Positions 13,180-20,000 are shown, counted from the stretch's first letter. The stretch is 22,348 bases of DNA from JBDRLV01 sp043812755 (GCA_043812755.1 JBDRLV010000041.1:1-22348); one strand, 5' to 3'. The notes: generated by a model from the sequence alone, not told the origin. Numbers and translations are program-made.

Positions 13180-13851
13180 TTATTTTGCAAGCTTCAACCT
13201 TCCTTCTCTGTGAAAAGAATAATGCACATCATCTCTTCCCTCTAATTCAGATTTTGCATTTAATATTCTGGCAATCTCATCTGCAACTCCATCCATTCGC
13301 CCATCCTCATAAAAAGGAATTTCATATAGCATCTCTGGTTCCTCGCCATCCACTGACTCATATACTCTCCACCCGGTTTGTTCTTTTCCATCAGCTCGAT
13401 TTATCAAAGCAGTACGCAAAGCATCTTCAAGCTCTGACAAACACATGTGTTCTATGGAAAGTGTTTGCCCTAATGTACCAATGCTATCAATCACTTCTTG
13501 TGATCTTTCACTTGTGTCTTCTTCACCTTCTGGATGATATTCAGTGCGACGCACCTGTGTAAAACCACCTAATTCATTGGTAAGTCTGGAAATTCGTTGC
13601 GCTGCCACATCAGCCCCTTTGCCTGGACGAATCCAATAGGTCACACCAAAACCACCTCTTTCATCTGACTCAAATACGCACCAAGGAGGATTCACATCAA
13701 CTCCACACGCCCATTGATCAAGTAATTCCCTGCGCTCTGTATATATCTGTTCACGCTCTTGGCGCGCTTCAACAGACGCGGGATCTTTTGTTGGTTCCTG
13801 ATCAGCACGCTCACTGTGCACTAATCGTAAACCGTTTCGCTCTTTGCTCAT
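13180..13851 (-). CDS. Hypothetical soluble 223-aa protein
   Basis: An acidic, soluble protein with no signal or membrane segment. The N-terminal 45 residues are charged and probably flexible. Two stretches look like related alpha/beta units: GGFGVTYWIRPGKGADVAAQRISRL (about residues 65-90) and EPEMLYEIPFYEDGRMDGVADEIARIL (about 170-197), each with a strand followed by a helix ending in xxIxRL/IL. This hints at a duplicated fold; I recognise no family. It starts 1 bp after the stop of the HD-domain gene, so the two form a pair and may act together. A terminator follows at 13136-13164. Confidence 0.75.
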   Translation of the reverse strand: MSKERNGLRLVHSERADQEPTKDPASVEARQEREQIYTERRELLDQWACGVDVNPPWCVFESDERGGFGVTYWIRPGKGADVAAQRISRLTNELGGFTQVRRTEYHPEGEEDTSERSQEVIDSIGTLGQTLSIEHMCLSELEDALRTALINRADGKEQTGWRVYESVDGEEPEMLYEIPFYEDGRMDGVADEIARILNAKSELEGRDDVHYSFHREGRLKLAK

Positions 13852-13852
13852 A

Positions 13853-14410
13853 TTATTTTTGTTCTAACATTTCAATTGCTTTTTTATAATAAGGCTCTGC
13901 AAGACGCTTTGCCTTATCAGAACTAATTCTATTATACATCCAATCGATTTTCACACGTAATTGATCCTTGCTAAAAACATCTGGAAACATGTCAATATTC
14001 TTTGGAGCGTTGATTTCAAGATAACTCAAACTGTCTGCGTCCTTAATTAAATCTGATTCGCTGTCCCCTCCTTCTTCGTGGTGTTGAACTATATTCTCGA
14101 CTCTTTGAACCTGAACCTCGTCGTAACCCTCTGACCTTAAATACTCCCCTATTATCTTCGCCCCTTTGTCCTGATGATTACGCAACACATCCGGATCGTT
14201 TAACTGTTTTGAATCATAAACCTCTTTAACGGTTTGTTGTCTAAAAACCCTCTCAACATCATGCGCATACGCAGCAATTTGCATGGCCTCATCTGCATCA
14301 GGCTTGAGCACAAGCAGCCAATCAAGAGCGCGCTCAAAATGCGCCATACTTTTTCCTGATTCCTTTTTGTTGAAAGACTCTTGAACAAATTGTTTTATCC
14401 GCTCTAACAT
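13853..14410 (-). CDS. HD-domain phosphohydrolase-like protein
   Basis: The 185-aa cytoplasmic protein has HD-superfamily metal-site signatures: an early His in SMAHFERALDWLL (about residue 23), the HD doublet in IAAYAHDVERVF (about 49-51), a His pair in IVQHHEEGG (about 110) and the distal Asp in LIKDADSLSYLE. HD enzymes use these to bind metal and hydrolyse phosphomonoesters, phosphodiesters or nucleotides; the substrate is unknown. The ATG at 14410 has GGAGGAG immediately upstream. A promoter TTGGCA-17-TAAGAT lies at 14419-14447; transcription from it would start at about 14412 and largely exclude the ribosome site, so either the mRNA is leaderless or another promoter is used. Co-transcribed with the 13180-13851 gene. 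Confidence 0.82.
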   Translation of the reverse strand: MLERIKQFVQESFNKKESGKSMAHFERALDWLLVLKPDADEAMQIAAYAHDVERVFRQQTVKEVYDSKQLNDPDVLRNHQDKGAKIIGEYLRSEGYDEVQVQRVENIVQHHEEGGDSESDLIKDADSLSYLEINAPKNIDMFPDVFSKDQLRVKIDWMYNRISSDKAKRLAEPYYKKAIEMLEQK

Positions 14411-14418
14411 ACTCCTCC

Positions 14419-14447
14419 ATCTTACATACTCATTAAAAAATTGCCAA
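14419..14447 (-). promoter_or_regulatory. Promoter of the HD-domain gene pair
   Basis: Minus-strand TTGGCA (14447-14442), 17-bp spacer, TAAGAT (14424-14419). It lies unusually close to the ATG at 14410. Confidence 0.55.
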
Positions 14448-14450
14448 ACA

Positions 14451-14489
14451 AAAAACCCGACCAGACTGCGCTAGGCAGTTAACCGGGTA
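14451..14489 (-). terminator. Rho-independent terminator of pyrF
   Basis: Minus strand ACCCG…ACTGC, loop, GCAGT…CGGGT followed by T6. About 10 bp past the pyrF stop. Confidence 0.88.
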
Positions 14490-14495
14490 CGTATT

Positions 14496-15449
14496 TTACA
14501 AAGGACTAGCTTGGCCTTCGGGAAGACGACAGCTTTTTTTGCGAAGTTGCATATAGATGGCCTCTGAGAACTTTTGAGCTTCGCGCCGAGCGGCCTCAGC
14601 AAAGTCCTCGCCCTTTGAAGCAAAGATGATTCCGCGCGAGGAGTTGATGATCATACCTTGACCATTTCCATCAACGCCGTTGTTAACAGTGGCCTCAAGC
14701 GCACCACCCTGTTTGCCAATACCAGGAATCAGGATTGGTAAGTTGCGCACAAACTCACGCACTTGCCCGAGTTCTTCTGGATACGTGGCGCCTGCAACAA
14801 CACCGCAGTTGCCATGCTCTGCATTCCAATACTTGGCAATACGGTATGCAACATACAAGTAATTCGGAATTGCAAGCTCTCGCAAATCACGCTCTATGAA
14901 ATCCTCAATCCCAAAAAAATCATCTCGCGACATTTCGTCACGAATAACTGCCTGTGGCAACAAGCGATCTTGAAATTCACCACTGCCATCATTGGATGTC
15001 TTGCAAATTGCAATCACACCTTTATCAGCGCGATCAATGAATGGCTGAATTGCTTGTTGGCCCAAATACGGATTCACAGTTACTGCGTCTGCCTGCATCT
15101 CATCGAAAGCAAAACTGGCATACGCCTGACTAGTGTTTCCTATGTCACCAAACTTGCCATCAAGAATCACTGGCACACTAGGCGACCCTCGATGAATCAT
15201 CGCAATGGTCTCCTTGAGAGCCTCAAGCCCTGCTCTCCCATATTCAAGATAAAAAGCAAGGTTGGGTTTGAAAGCACACACAAGATCTTGTGTTTTTGAT
15301 GTGATACCAAGATTGAACGCTAATATGCTTTCCCCAACATCTGGAACAGCAATGTGCTCAGGAATCTGCATGGGGTCACTATCAAGCCCCACACAAAGGA
15401 ACTTACCTTCTGCCCATCTGGCTTTGAGCATTTCCATAAAACTTGCCAT
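14496..15449 (-). CDS. pyrF: Orotidine 5'-phosphate decarboxylase (subfamily 2)
   Basis: Decarboxylates orotidine monophosphate to UMP, the last step of pyrimidine synthesis, in the cytoplasm. The product has the N-terminal strand LCVGLDSDP, the catalytic VILDGKFGDIGNTS motif (Lys and Asp of the D-x-K-x-x-D site) and the phosphate-loop-like ILIPGIGKQGG near the C-terminus, as in the longer bacterial type 2 enzymes. I prefer ATG 15449 (317 aa), which has AAAGAGGTG 5 bases upstream. The frame extends upstream to 15491, but those 14 residues contain that ribosome site and are probably not translated. No other pyr gene is nearby. Single-gene unit with terminator 14451-14489. Confidence 0.93.
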   Translation of the reverse strand: MASFMEMLKARWAEGKFLCVGLDSDPMQIPEHIAVPDVGESILAFNLGITSKTQDLVCAFKPNLAFYLEYGRAGLEALKETIAMIHRGSPSVPVILDGKFGDIGNTSQAYASFAFDEMQADAVTVNPYLGQQAIQPFIDRADKGVIAICKTSNDGSGEFQDRLLPQAVIRDEMSRDDFFGIEDFIERDLRELAIPNYLYVAYRIAKYWNAEHGNCGVVAGATYPEELGQVREFVRNLPILIPGIGKQGGALEATVNNGVDGNGQGMIINSSRGIIFASKGEDFAEAARREAQKFSEAIYMQLRKKSCRLPEGQASPL

Positions 15450-15539
15450 CTTGCACCTCTTTGGTTGAAATATACTTTCTGACATCAGCACATGCTGGCA
15501 CTCACCCTGAAAGGTTATATAAAGAAAAAAATAAATGCA

Positions 15540-15655
15540 AATGAGATATCGATGTGTGAATAAAAAGCGTTAAAATGGATGAGATGTTGATACGCAAAAA
15601 ATAAAACACTCAAAATTAGATGAGATGTTGATGAATGTACGCAATCAACTAGATT
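15540..15655. repeat. Three short copies of an ATGAGAT-type motif, related to element E1
   Basis: ATGAGATATCGATG (15541), GGATGAGATGTTGATA (about 15575) and AAAATTAGATGAGATGTTGATG (about 15615) are direct repeats in 120 bp. The third matches AAAATTAGATGAGAT in the left arm of the element at 4393-4515 and forms a small stem GTTGAT/ATCAAC. These look like degenerate remnants of that element between pyrF and the GIY-YIG gene. Confidence 0.45.
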
Positions 15656-15885
15656 AGACGCTTGCGAGAGAATGCGTGACCTGATCCAGATTTAAGATAG
15701 CGCTCAAAATCCAAAGCTTGTTGTTGAGTTGGAAATGCACAGTACCAGATCACTTTCCACGGCTTATTTTTTGAAGTATGTGGTACTTGGCCTTTATTAT
15801 GATAAATGATTCTCTGCTTTAGATCTGCAGTGGAGCCTGTATACACTCTGTTGTTATGACTTTTAATTATATAAACGTAATGCAT
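15649..15885 (-). CDS. Small GIY-YIG domain protein
   Basis: The 78-aa product is a single GIY-YIG nuclease-like domain: YVYIIKS (first motif), VYTGSTADLKQRIIYHN (YIG variant YTG plus the Arg of the active site), then KPWKVIWYCAF and ALDFERYLKSGSGHAFSRKRLI with the metal-binding Glu (FERYLKSG). Stand-alone proteins of this size (the YhbQ/UPF0213 type) are common in bacteria, including CPR genomes; they are presumed DNA endonucleases. No Shine-Dalgarno is near the ATG at 15885. The palindromic repeat cluster and ssrA lie directly upstream, an association that may or may not be functional. Confidence 0.88.
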   Translation of the reverse strand: MHYVYIIKSHNNRVYTGSTADLKQRIIYHNKGQVPHTSKNKPWKVIWYCAFPTQQQALDFERYLKSGSGHAFSRKRLI

Positions 15886-15917
15886 ATCAAATTAATTATT
15901 CAATAAAGACGATCCTC

Positions 15918-16082
15918 CATCCTTCGCTACAACAACAGAATACACTGTTGTAGCAGGCTGGAATAATAGTGGCCTGCCATCCGAAGCTACAACAGTAGTA
16001 TAAAACAAAGCCCTCCTACGCATAAAGCTACGGAGGGCATCCTTCGCTACAACAACAGAATACACTGTTGTAGCGAAGGATG
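15918..16082. repeat. Palindrome cluster abutting the tmRNA 3' end
   Basis: Contains a 37-bp sequence repeated exactly at 15918-15954 and 16038-16074, each with an inner 9-bp inverted repeat GCTACAACA/TGTTGTAGC; the second extends to a perfect 17-bp stem (16038-16054 with 16066-16082). A variant half-copy is at 15978-15994 (TTC replaced by GAA). Two further hairpins are CAGGC/GCCTG (15954-15958 with 15972-15976) and GCCCTCC/GGAGGGC (16010-16016 with 16032-16038). There is no transposase and no CRISPR spacing. The last stem reaches into the CCA of ssrA. Confidence 0.8.
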
Positions 16083-16487
16083 GTGGAGCTGGGGGGAATC
16101 GAACCCCCGTCTGGCAAGGATATGTAAAACTCGTTATACAAGCTTAGACCTGATTGGATACGAGAGTCGGATAGAATCAGGACAAAAAACCGCCTCAAGT
16201 GCTGATTGCCAGTTCTTAATGTTCCCAAACCAGCGACAGAAACATCCAGCCTGAATTTTATGACACTCAAATTCTCTTATCAGGCGTCCAAGAGTTGAGC
16301 GCGTCGTTCATTTTAGAACTAAAGCTGTCTTAGACAGCAACGGTTGCAAGTGTAGGAATGCTGAAAGCACTCTTTACCTTGTTAAAGAAATTGGCATTTA
16401 TCTTTGATATATATCTGATTAACGAGGACACATACTCCCTCGGCTTGCGGGTTAGACAAGAGCTCGCCATCGAAACCGATCAGCCCC
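16081..16487 (-). ncRNA. ssrA: Transfer-messenger RNA (tmRNA)
   Basis: A 407-nt RNA that rescues stalled ribosomes with SmpB. The 5' end GGGGCTGATCGGTTTCGATG (16487 leftward) pairs through GGGGCTG with CAGCTCC at the 3' end, which carries the T-arm GGGGGTTCGATTCCCCC and an encoded CCA (16083-16081). The acceptor helix has a G3-U70 wobble and A73, the alanine identity elements, so it should be charged with alanine. The tag reading frame most likely resumes at GCC 16395-16393 and ends at TAA 16332-16330. It encodes 21 residues beginning ANFFNKVKSA and ending LATVAV, longer than and different from the usual (A)LAA ending. It lies downstream of smpB on the same strand. Structured element E2 sits 2 bp upstream of its 5' end, and the palindrome cluster starts at its CCA. 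Confidence 0.95.
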
Positions 16488-16489
16488 AA

Positions 16490-16613
16490 GGAAAAATTCC
16501 AAAATTGTAAACTATCGGCTTGTAGCATCGCTCCTTGTTCACTGTATATTTAGATACAGCTCACTTCATCGCTTGCTACGTACCGATATTTTATCAATTT
16601 TGTAAATTTTTCC
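16490..16613 (-). repeat. Long structured intergenic element, copy E2, between smpB and ssrA
   Basis: Outer stems of 9 bp (16490-16498 with 16605-16613) and 8 bp (16500-16507 with 16595-16602), then TATCGG/CCGATA (16513-16518 with 16583-16588), GTAGC/GCTAC (16522-16526 with 16575-16579) and a terminal hairpin CTGTAT/ATACAG (16542-16547 with 16554-16559). Read on the minus strand it aligns with E1 at 4393-4515; the 5-bp helix has changed on both sides (GCAAC/GTTGC there, GTAGC/GCTAC here). A TACAAT at 16509-16504 inside its right arm could be the -10 of ssrA. Confidence 0.75.
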
Positions 16614-16658
16614 TTCAAGCTATTCAAGCTCACACTCCAGCACTCTGCCACTGCCACT

Positions 16659-17108
16659 CTACCCCTTCATCCTCTGCTCAAGCTGTCGCTTAACATCACG
16701 CTTTTTTATAGTCTCACGCTTCTCATACTTCTTTTTTCCACGCGCTAACGCAAACTCCAGCTTAATTAAATTCCTGCTAGTATAAACACAAATTGGCACT
16801 AATGTCAACCCTTCTGATTGCGTTTTGCCAGTAAATCTTTTTATCTCTTTTGTATGAACCAGTACTTTACGATCGCGATAAGGGTCATACGCTCCTGCAT
16901 CCCCTGCTGGCTTGTAGGCTGCAATAAAAGAATTCTTTAACCACAATTCATTACCATGGACAAATAAAAAAGCTCCCTTGAGTTGTATGTGTCCAGCTTT
17001 GGCAGACTTAACCTCAGCCCCTGTCAATTTCAAACCCCCCTCAAATTTTTCTTGAAGGTCATAGTCAAATGTTGCTTTTTTATTTATTGCGAGTTTGGGC
17101 ATACACAC
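16659..17108 (-). CDS. smpB: SsrA-binding protein SmpB
   Basis: Binds tmRNA and brings it to stalled ribosomes. The 147-149 residue product has family landmarks in order: INKKATFDYDLQEKFEGG, LTGAEVKSAKAGHIQLKGAF, AYDPYRDRKVLVHTKEI and the basic C-terminal tail KKKYEKRETIKKRDVKRQLEQRMK, which folds into the mRNA channel. Start choice: GTG 17108 has AGGAAAGG seven bases upstream; ATG 17102 (MPKLAIN) matches the usual family start better but with a longer spacing. No terminator separates it from ssrA, only element E2, so the two may be co-transcribed. Divergent from infC; the 58 bp between them hold the infC promoter. Confidence 0.93.
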   Translation of the reverse strand: MCMPKLAINKKATFDYDLQEKFEGGLKLTGAEVKSAKAGHIQLKGAFLFVHGNELWLKNSFIAAYKPAGDAGAYDPYRDRKVLVHTKEIKRFTGKTQSEGLTLVPICVYTSRNLIKLEFALARGKKKYEKRETIKKRDVKRQLEQRMKG

Positions 17109-17126
17109 ACTAGTATACCTTTCCTA

Positions 17127-17154
17127 TTGATTTTTTCCAGTATTCTGGTAGAAT
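17127..17154 (+). promoter_or_regulatory. infC promoter giving a nearly leaderless mRNA
   Basis: TTGATT (17127-17132), 16-bp spacer ending TGG, TAGAAT (17149-17154). The -10 ends 12 nt before the ATG at 17167, so the leader would be about 6 nt or less, and no Shine-Dalgarno is present. Confidence 0.65.
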
Positions 17155-17166
17155 CTCAACATACAT

Positions 17167-17718
17167 ATGCGAATACACAGACACAGACAAAATAAACAAA
17201 AATTGAAAGTGCCTCAATTCAAGGCAAATGAAAGGATTAAAGTTCCTGAAGTTTATGTTATTGGATTTGAAGGAGAACAAATTGGAGTAATGCCAATAGA
17301 AAAAGCCATTGAAATGGCCCGTGAAAAAGAGCTTGACTTGGTTGAAGTGTCTCCAAAAGCAAACCCACCTGTTTGCAGATTGCTTGATTTTGGTCAATTC
17401 AAATACCAAAAAGAGAAAGAAGCCCGCAAGCAAAAGGCTCAATCAAAGGAAGTTGATATAAAGGGTGTCCGATTAACATTCCGCATTGGAAAAGGAGATT
17501 TGGATACACGCCTTGCACAATCACTCAAATTCCTTGAAAGAGGAGATAAAGTACGTGTTGAGCTTGTTATGCGTGGTCGCGAAAAGGCACACAAAGATGT
17601 TGCAACCAAGCTCATGAATGATTTCCTTAATCAAATAAAGGCTACTTATGAAATTCGCCTTGAGCAAGCTGTCCAATTCCAAGGCGGTAAATTTACCTGC
17701 ATTGTTGCACGAGTCTAA
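17167..17718 (+). CDS. infC: Translation initiation factor IF-3
   Basis: Binds the 30S subunit and checks start-codon pairing. The 183-aa product has the N-terminal domain (ANERIKVPEVYVIGFEGEQIGVMPIEKAIEMA, about residues 19-50), the linker with NPPVCRLLDFGQFKYQKEKEARKQ (about 62-85) and the C-terminal domain (VRLTFRIGKGDLDTRLAQSLKFLERGDKVRVELVMRGRE), all typical and full length. It heads the usual infC-rpmI-rplT set. The start is a plain ATG at 17167 rather than the rare AUU used for IF-3 autoregulation in Escherichia coli. There is no ribosome site and the promoter lies only 12 nt upstream, suggesting leaderless translation. Confidence 0.95.
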   Translation: MRIHRHRQNKQKLKVPQFKANERIKVPEVYVIGFEGEQIGVMPIEKAIEMAREKELDLVEVSPKANPPVCRLLDFGQFKYQKEKEARKQKAQSKEVDIKGVRLTFRIGKGDLDTRLAQSLKFLERGDKVRVELVMRGREKAHKDVATKLMNDFLNQIKATYEIRLEQAVQFQGGKFTCIVARV

Positions 17719-17723
17719 AACAG

Positions 17724-17748
17724 AGCCCTTGACGGCTTTTTTTTATTT
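17724..17748 (+). terminator. Weak terminator after infC
   Basis: A short AGCC/GGCT stem followed by eight T, just after the infC stop. Because the stem is only 4 bp, read-through into rpmI is likely. Confidence 0.45.
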
Positions 17749-17774
17749 GTGTAAACTTGGCGCACTTATATATT
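17747..17774 (+). promoter_or_regulatory. Possible promoter of rpmI-rplT
   Basis: TTGTGT (17747-17752), 16-bp spacer, TATATT (17769-17774), 8 nt before the ATG at 17783. This would also give a leaderless mRNA. Confidence 0.5.
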
Positions 17775-17782
17775 AAGCGTTT

Positions 17783-17977
17783 ATGAAACAAAAAACCCAC
17801 AAAGCACTAGCAAAACGGGTGACTATCACAAAAACCGGCAAGGTAATGAAGCGCCATTGCGGGCAGGATCATTTTAATAGTCGAGCTACTGGAAAAATCA
17901 CACGTAAAAAACGCAGAGATACGCAGCTTTCAGGCGCTCACAGTGTTGCTATAAAGAATCTTTTACCAAACAACTAA
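17783..17977 (+). CDS. rpmI: 50S ribosomal protein L35
   Basis: The 64-aa basic product has family stretches KTHKALAKRVTITKTGKVMKR, HFNSRATGKITRKKR and a C-terminal AHSVAIKNLLPN, normal length for L35. It is between infC and rplT in the standard order. No Shine-Dalgarno precedes the ATG; a -10-like TATATT ends 8 nt upstream. Confidence 0.94.
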   Translation: MKQKTHKALAKRVTITKTGKVMKRHCGQDHFNSRATGKITRKKRRDTQLSGAHSVAIKNLLPNN

Positions 17978-17978
17978 T

Positions 17979-18326
17979 ATGCCTAGAGTAAAACGCGGGA
18001 TGATGCATGCAAAAAAAAGACGTAGCCTTCTTTCCAAAACAAAAGGAATGTTATGGGGAAGAAAGTCAAAAACACGTCTTGCACGAGTAGCTGAACTAAA
18101 AGCTGGTGCATATGCATACAGAGACCGAAGAACAAAAAAACGAGTATTTAGACGCCTTTGGCAAGTTAGAATTAATGCAGCAATCAGGCCTCATGGGCTA
18201 AGCTACAGCAAGTTCATAAATAAGTTGAAACTGTTTGGCTCAACTCTTGATCGCAAAATTCTATCAACACTTGCAAAAGACTACCCTGCTGTATTTGATA
18301 AAATAGCAGAAGAGGTAAAAAAATAA
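17979..18326 (+). CDS. rplT: 50S ribosomal protein L20
   Basis: The 115-aa product has L20 landmarks: MPRVKRG at the start, KKRRSLLSKTKGMLWGRKS, AYAYRDRRTKKRVFRRLWQVRINAA, HGLSYSKFINKLK and DRKILSTLAKDYPAVFDKI. It is required for early 50S assembly. The ATG lies 1 bp after the rpmI stop and has no own ribosome site, so translation is probably coupled to rpmI. A terminator follows at 18333-18366. Confidence 0.95.
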   Translation: MPRVKRGMMHAKKRRSLLSKTKGMLWGRKSKTRLARVAELKAGAYAYRDRRTKKRVFRRLWQVRINAAIRPHGLSYSKFINKLKLFGSTLDRKILSTLAKDYPAVFDKIAEEVKK

Positions 18327-18332
18327 ATATGG

Positions 18333-18366
18333 AAACACCTGGCATAGCTGGGTGTTTTTGTTTTTT
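18333..18366 (+). terminator. Terminator of the infC-rpmI-rplT unit
   Basis: AAACACC…GC, ATA loop, GC…GGTGTTT followed by TTGTTTTTT, directly after the rplT stop. Confidence 0.88.
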
Positions 18367-18395
18367 CTAATTTAATTGCAACTTTGAAAGGATCC

Positions 18396-18424
18396 TTGAC
18401 AAACTGCCTTGCTTTTGATAGATT
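18396..18424 (+). promoter_or_regulatory. Promoter of the 483-aa gene
   Basis: TTGACA (18396-18401), 17-bp spacer ending TGA, TAGATT (18419-18424): an extended -10 promoter. Leader about 53 nt. Confidence 0.82.
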
Positions 18425-18483
18425 TTAATGTCTTGATTTAAAAGAAACCAAGCATCAATGCTCTTTCCATATAGGAGGCCGAA

Positions 18484-19935
18484 ATGGCTGATGATACACA
18501 CAATGGCACAGGCACTAGTGAACCTGACAATGGCACTTCTGGTACTGCTCCATCCAAACCAGACACGAGCCCCCCTGTTGTGGTAGTTAACACTAGTACT
18601 ATTGGTGGAGATCCAGGCACTGTTCCTGAAGCTAGTCCTGATCCAGAAACAAGTTCTGAAGCTGTTCCTGAACCAGTCACTGTTCCTGAACCAGTCACTG
18701 TTCCTGAACCAGGCACTGTTCCTGAACCAGGCACTGTTCCTGAAGCTAGTCCTGATCCAGAAGCTAGTCCTGAAGCTAGTCCAGATCCAGAAGCTGGTCC
18801 TGAAGCTGGTACTGATGATACAAGCACAGACAAGTTTCACCTACTTGCAATGAGCCTCACTGGCATGCGTGTCCTAGATCATGCTCTAGCTCAAGAAGTT
18901 GCTGATGCAGAAATGGAAGAAGAGTGTTTTTTCTCTCCTGCTAGCGAGGAAGAAGAAGGGGCAGGTCTTGAAGAAGCTATTCGGCTTCTGGCTGAAGGTT
19001 CAGATGATGAAAAACGAGTAAAAGCTTTACGATGGAGAACTCTACTTCAGATTGCCGAAACATCAGCAGTCAATGAAGATGAGCAAGACCAAGTTGTTGC
19101 TCACCTAAAAGATGAGCTCGAGAGACTTGGTGAACCATGGCCAAATACCCAGGAATCAATTGGACTTTGTGCGTTCATGAAAGCAGTGCACGGCATTGAC
19201 ATTGACCCAAGTCAAGATAAATGGGAAGCACCCGCAATTGTTGCGCCAAGAGCACCAAGAGCTGATGCACCTGTTGAAATGACTGTTATGCCAGTTGGTT
19301 TTCGTGATCTAAGCCACGGAGAAAGAAGAAAGCTTTCGGGAATTGGAGCAAGAGCAGCTCATGCAGCTGCAGCAGTAGCTACACCAACAACTGCTCCAAC
19401 AGTCCCTGCTGTTCCTCCAACCACAGGTGCTCCTGCTACAACCACGACTAGACCTGCTGGTCCTGCAACACCTCCAGCGGTGCCACCTGCTACAACTGCA
19501 GTAACACCACCAACAACACCAGGCAGAAGAAGGCCAGCAAGAACAGCTCATCCAGCTGCAACAATAGCTACACCAACAACTACTCCAACAGGTACCACTG
19601 GTGCAACACCAGGCACAGGAACTACAGGCACAACACCAGGACCAACAACAGCAACCTACATTGGTGTTCAAACAGCACAAGCTGGATCCAATGTTACAGT
19701 AAACATTGCGCCAGGTGGAACTCAGCATATTGGAGGCACAACTGTGCCCACAGCTGTCACTTCTGCACCTGGAGCAATTGCCAAGTTTCTTGGATCCACT
19801 TGGGGCACAATCCTGATTGTGCTTACATTCATTCTGCTCTTTCTTAGTGCTGTAATTCTTGGCACCAACATGATTGCAAAAGACACGCAACAAGCGCCTC
19901 CTGCAGTCTATGAATCAATTAGACCTACTAAATAA
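18484..19935 (+). CDS. Tail-anchored repeat protein of unknown function
   Basis: The 483-aa product starts at an ATG with AGGAGG seven bases upstream. It has no signal peptide. Residues about 1-110 are low complexity, with tandem PEP/PDPEAS units (VPEPVT, VPEPGT, SPDPEA). Residues about 115-235 form an acidic, mostly helical domain (FHLLAMSLTGMRVLDHAL; SIGLCAFMKAVHGIDIDPS). Residues about 290-400 are a Pro/Thr/Ala-rich linker with an Arg cluster (PGRRRPARTAH), followed by a short beta stretch (NVTVNIAPGGTQHIGG) and one C-terminal transmembrane helix (about 440-464, TILIVLTFILLFLSAVIL) with a short tail. It therefore looks like a tail-anchored membrane protein with most of its length on one side of the membrane, reached through disordered linkers. 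No family recognised. Monocistronic. Confidence 0.85.
   Translation: MADDTHNGTGTSEPDNGTSGTAPSKPDTSPPVVVVNTSTIGGDPGTVPEASPDPETSSEAVPEPVTVPEPVTVPEPGTVPEPGTVPEASPDPEASPEASPDPEAGPEAGTDDTSTDKFHLLAMSLTGMRVLDHALAQEVADAEMEEECFFSPASEEEEGAGLEEAIRLLAEGSDDEKRVKALRWRTLLQIAETSAVNEDEQDQVVAHLKDELERLGEPWPNTQESIGLCAFMKAVHGIDIDPSQDKWEAPAIVAPRAPRADAPVEMTVMPVGFRDLSHGERRKLSGIGARAAHAAAAVATPTTAPTVPAVPPTTGAPATTTTRPAGPATPPAVPPATTAVTPPTTPGRRRPARTAHPAATIATPTTTPTGTTGATPGTGTTGTTPGPTTATYIGVQTAQAGSNVTVNIAPGGTQHIGGTTVPTAVTSAPGAIAKFLGSTWGTILIVLTFILLFLSAVILGTNMIAKDTQQAPPAVYESIRPTK
18613..18810. repeat. 18-bp-type tandem repeats in the 483-aa gene
   Basis: Imperfect tandem units of about 18 bp based on ACTGTTCCTGAACCAG and GCTAGTCCTGATCCAGAA code for VPEPxT and SPDPEA hexapeptides. 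All keep the frame. Such runs change copy number easily, so repeat length may vary between strains. Confidence 0.75.
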
Positions 19936-19937
19936 CT

Positions 19938-19978
19938 TCACCGCCCTCTGAGTCAAGTGCTCTCTGGACGGTTTTTTA
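19938..19978 (+). terminator. Terminator of the 483-aa gene
   Basis: ACCG…CC paired with GG…CGGT around an imperfect inner stem (GAG/CTC), followed by six T. Confidence 0.65.
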
Positions 19979-19991
19979 GTTTCAACAAACC

Positions 19992-20000
19992 TGCTATGAT
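19992..20000 (+). promoter_or_regulatory. Extended -10 of the rluB-like gene
   Basis: TGCTATGAT ends 9 nt before the ATG at 20010. There is no good -35 and no Shine-Dalgarno, so the transcript is predicted to be leaderless or nearly so. Confidence 0.55.

Noticed and set aside
15450..15491. Upstream extension of pyrF to 15491
   Set aside because: The extra 14 codons contain a good ribosome site for ATG 15449 and are not typical of the family's N-terminus.
15918..16082. CRISPR-like array
   Set aside because: Only two exact copies of a 37-bp repeat, spaced 120 bp apart, with other hairpins between them and no cas genes.
16028..16270. 80-aa minus-strand ORF
   Set aside because: Lies entirely across the 3' half of tmRNA and the adjacent palindrome.
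18367..18840. Minus-strand ORFs rich in SFRT/SGSG repeats
   Set aside because: Antisense readings of the PEP-repeat region of the 483-aa gene.
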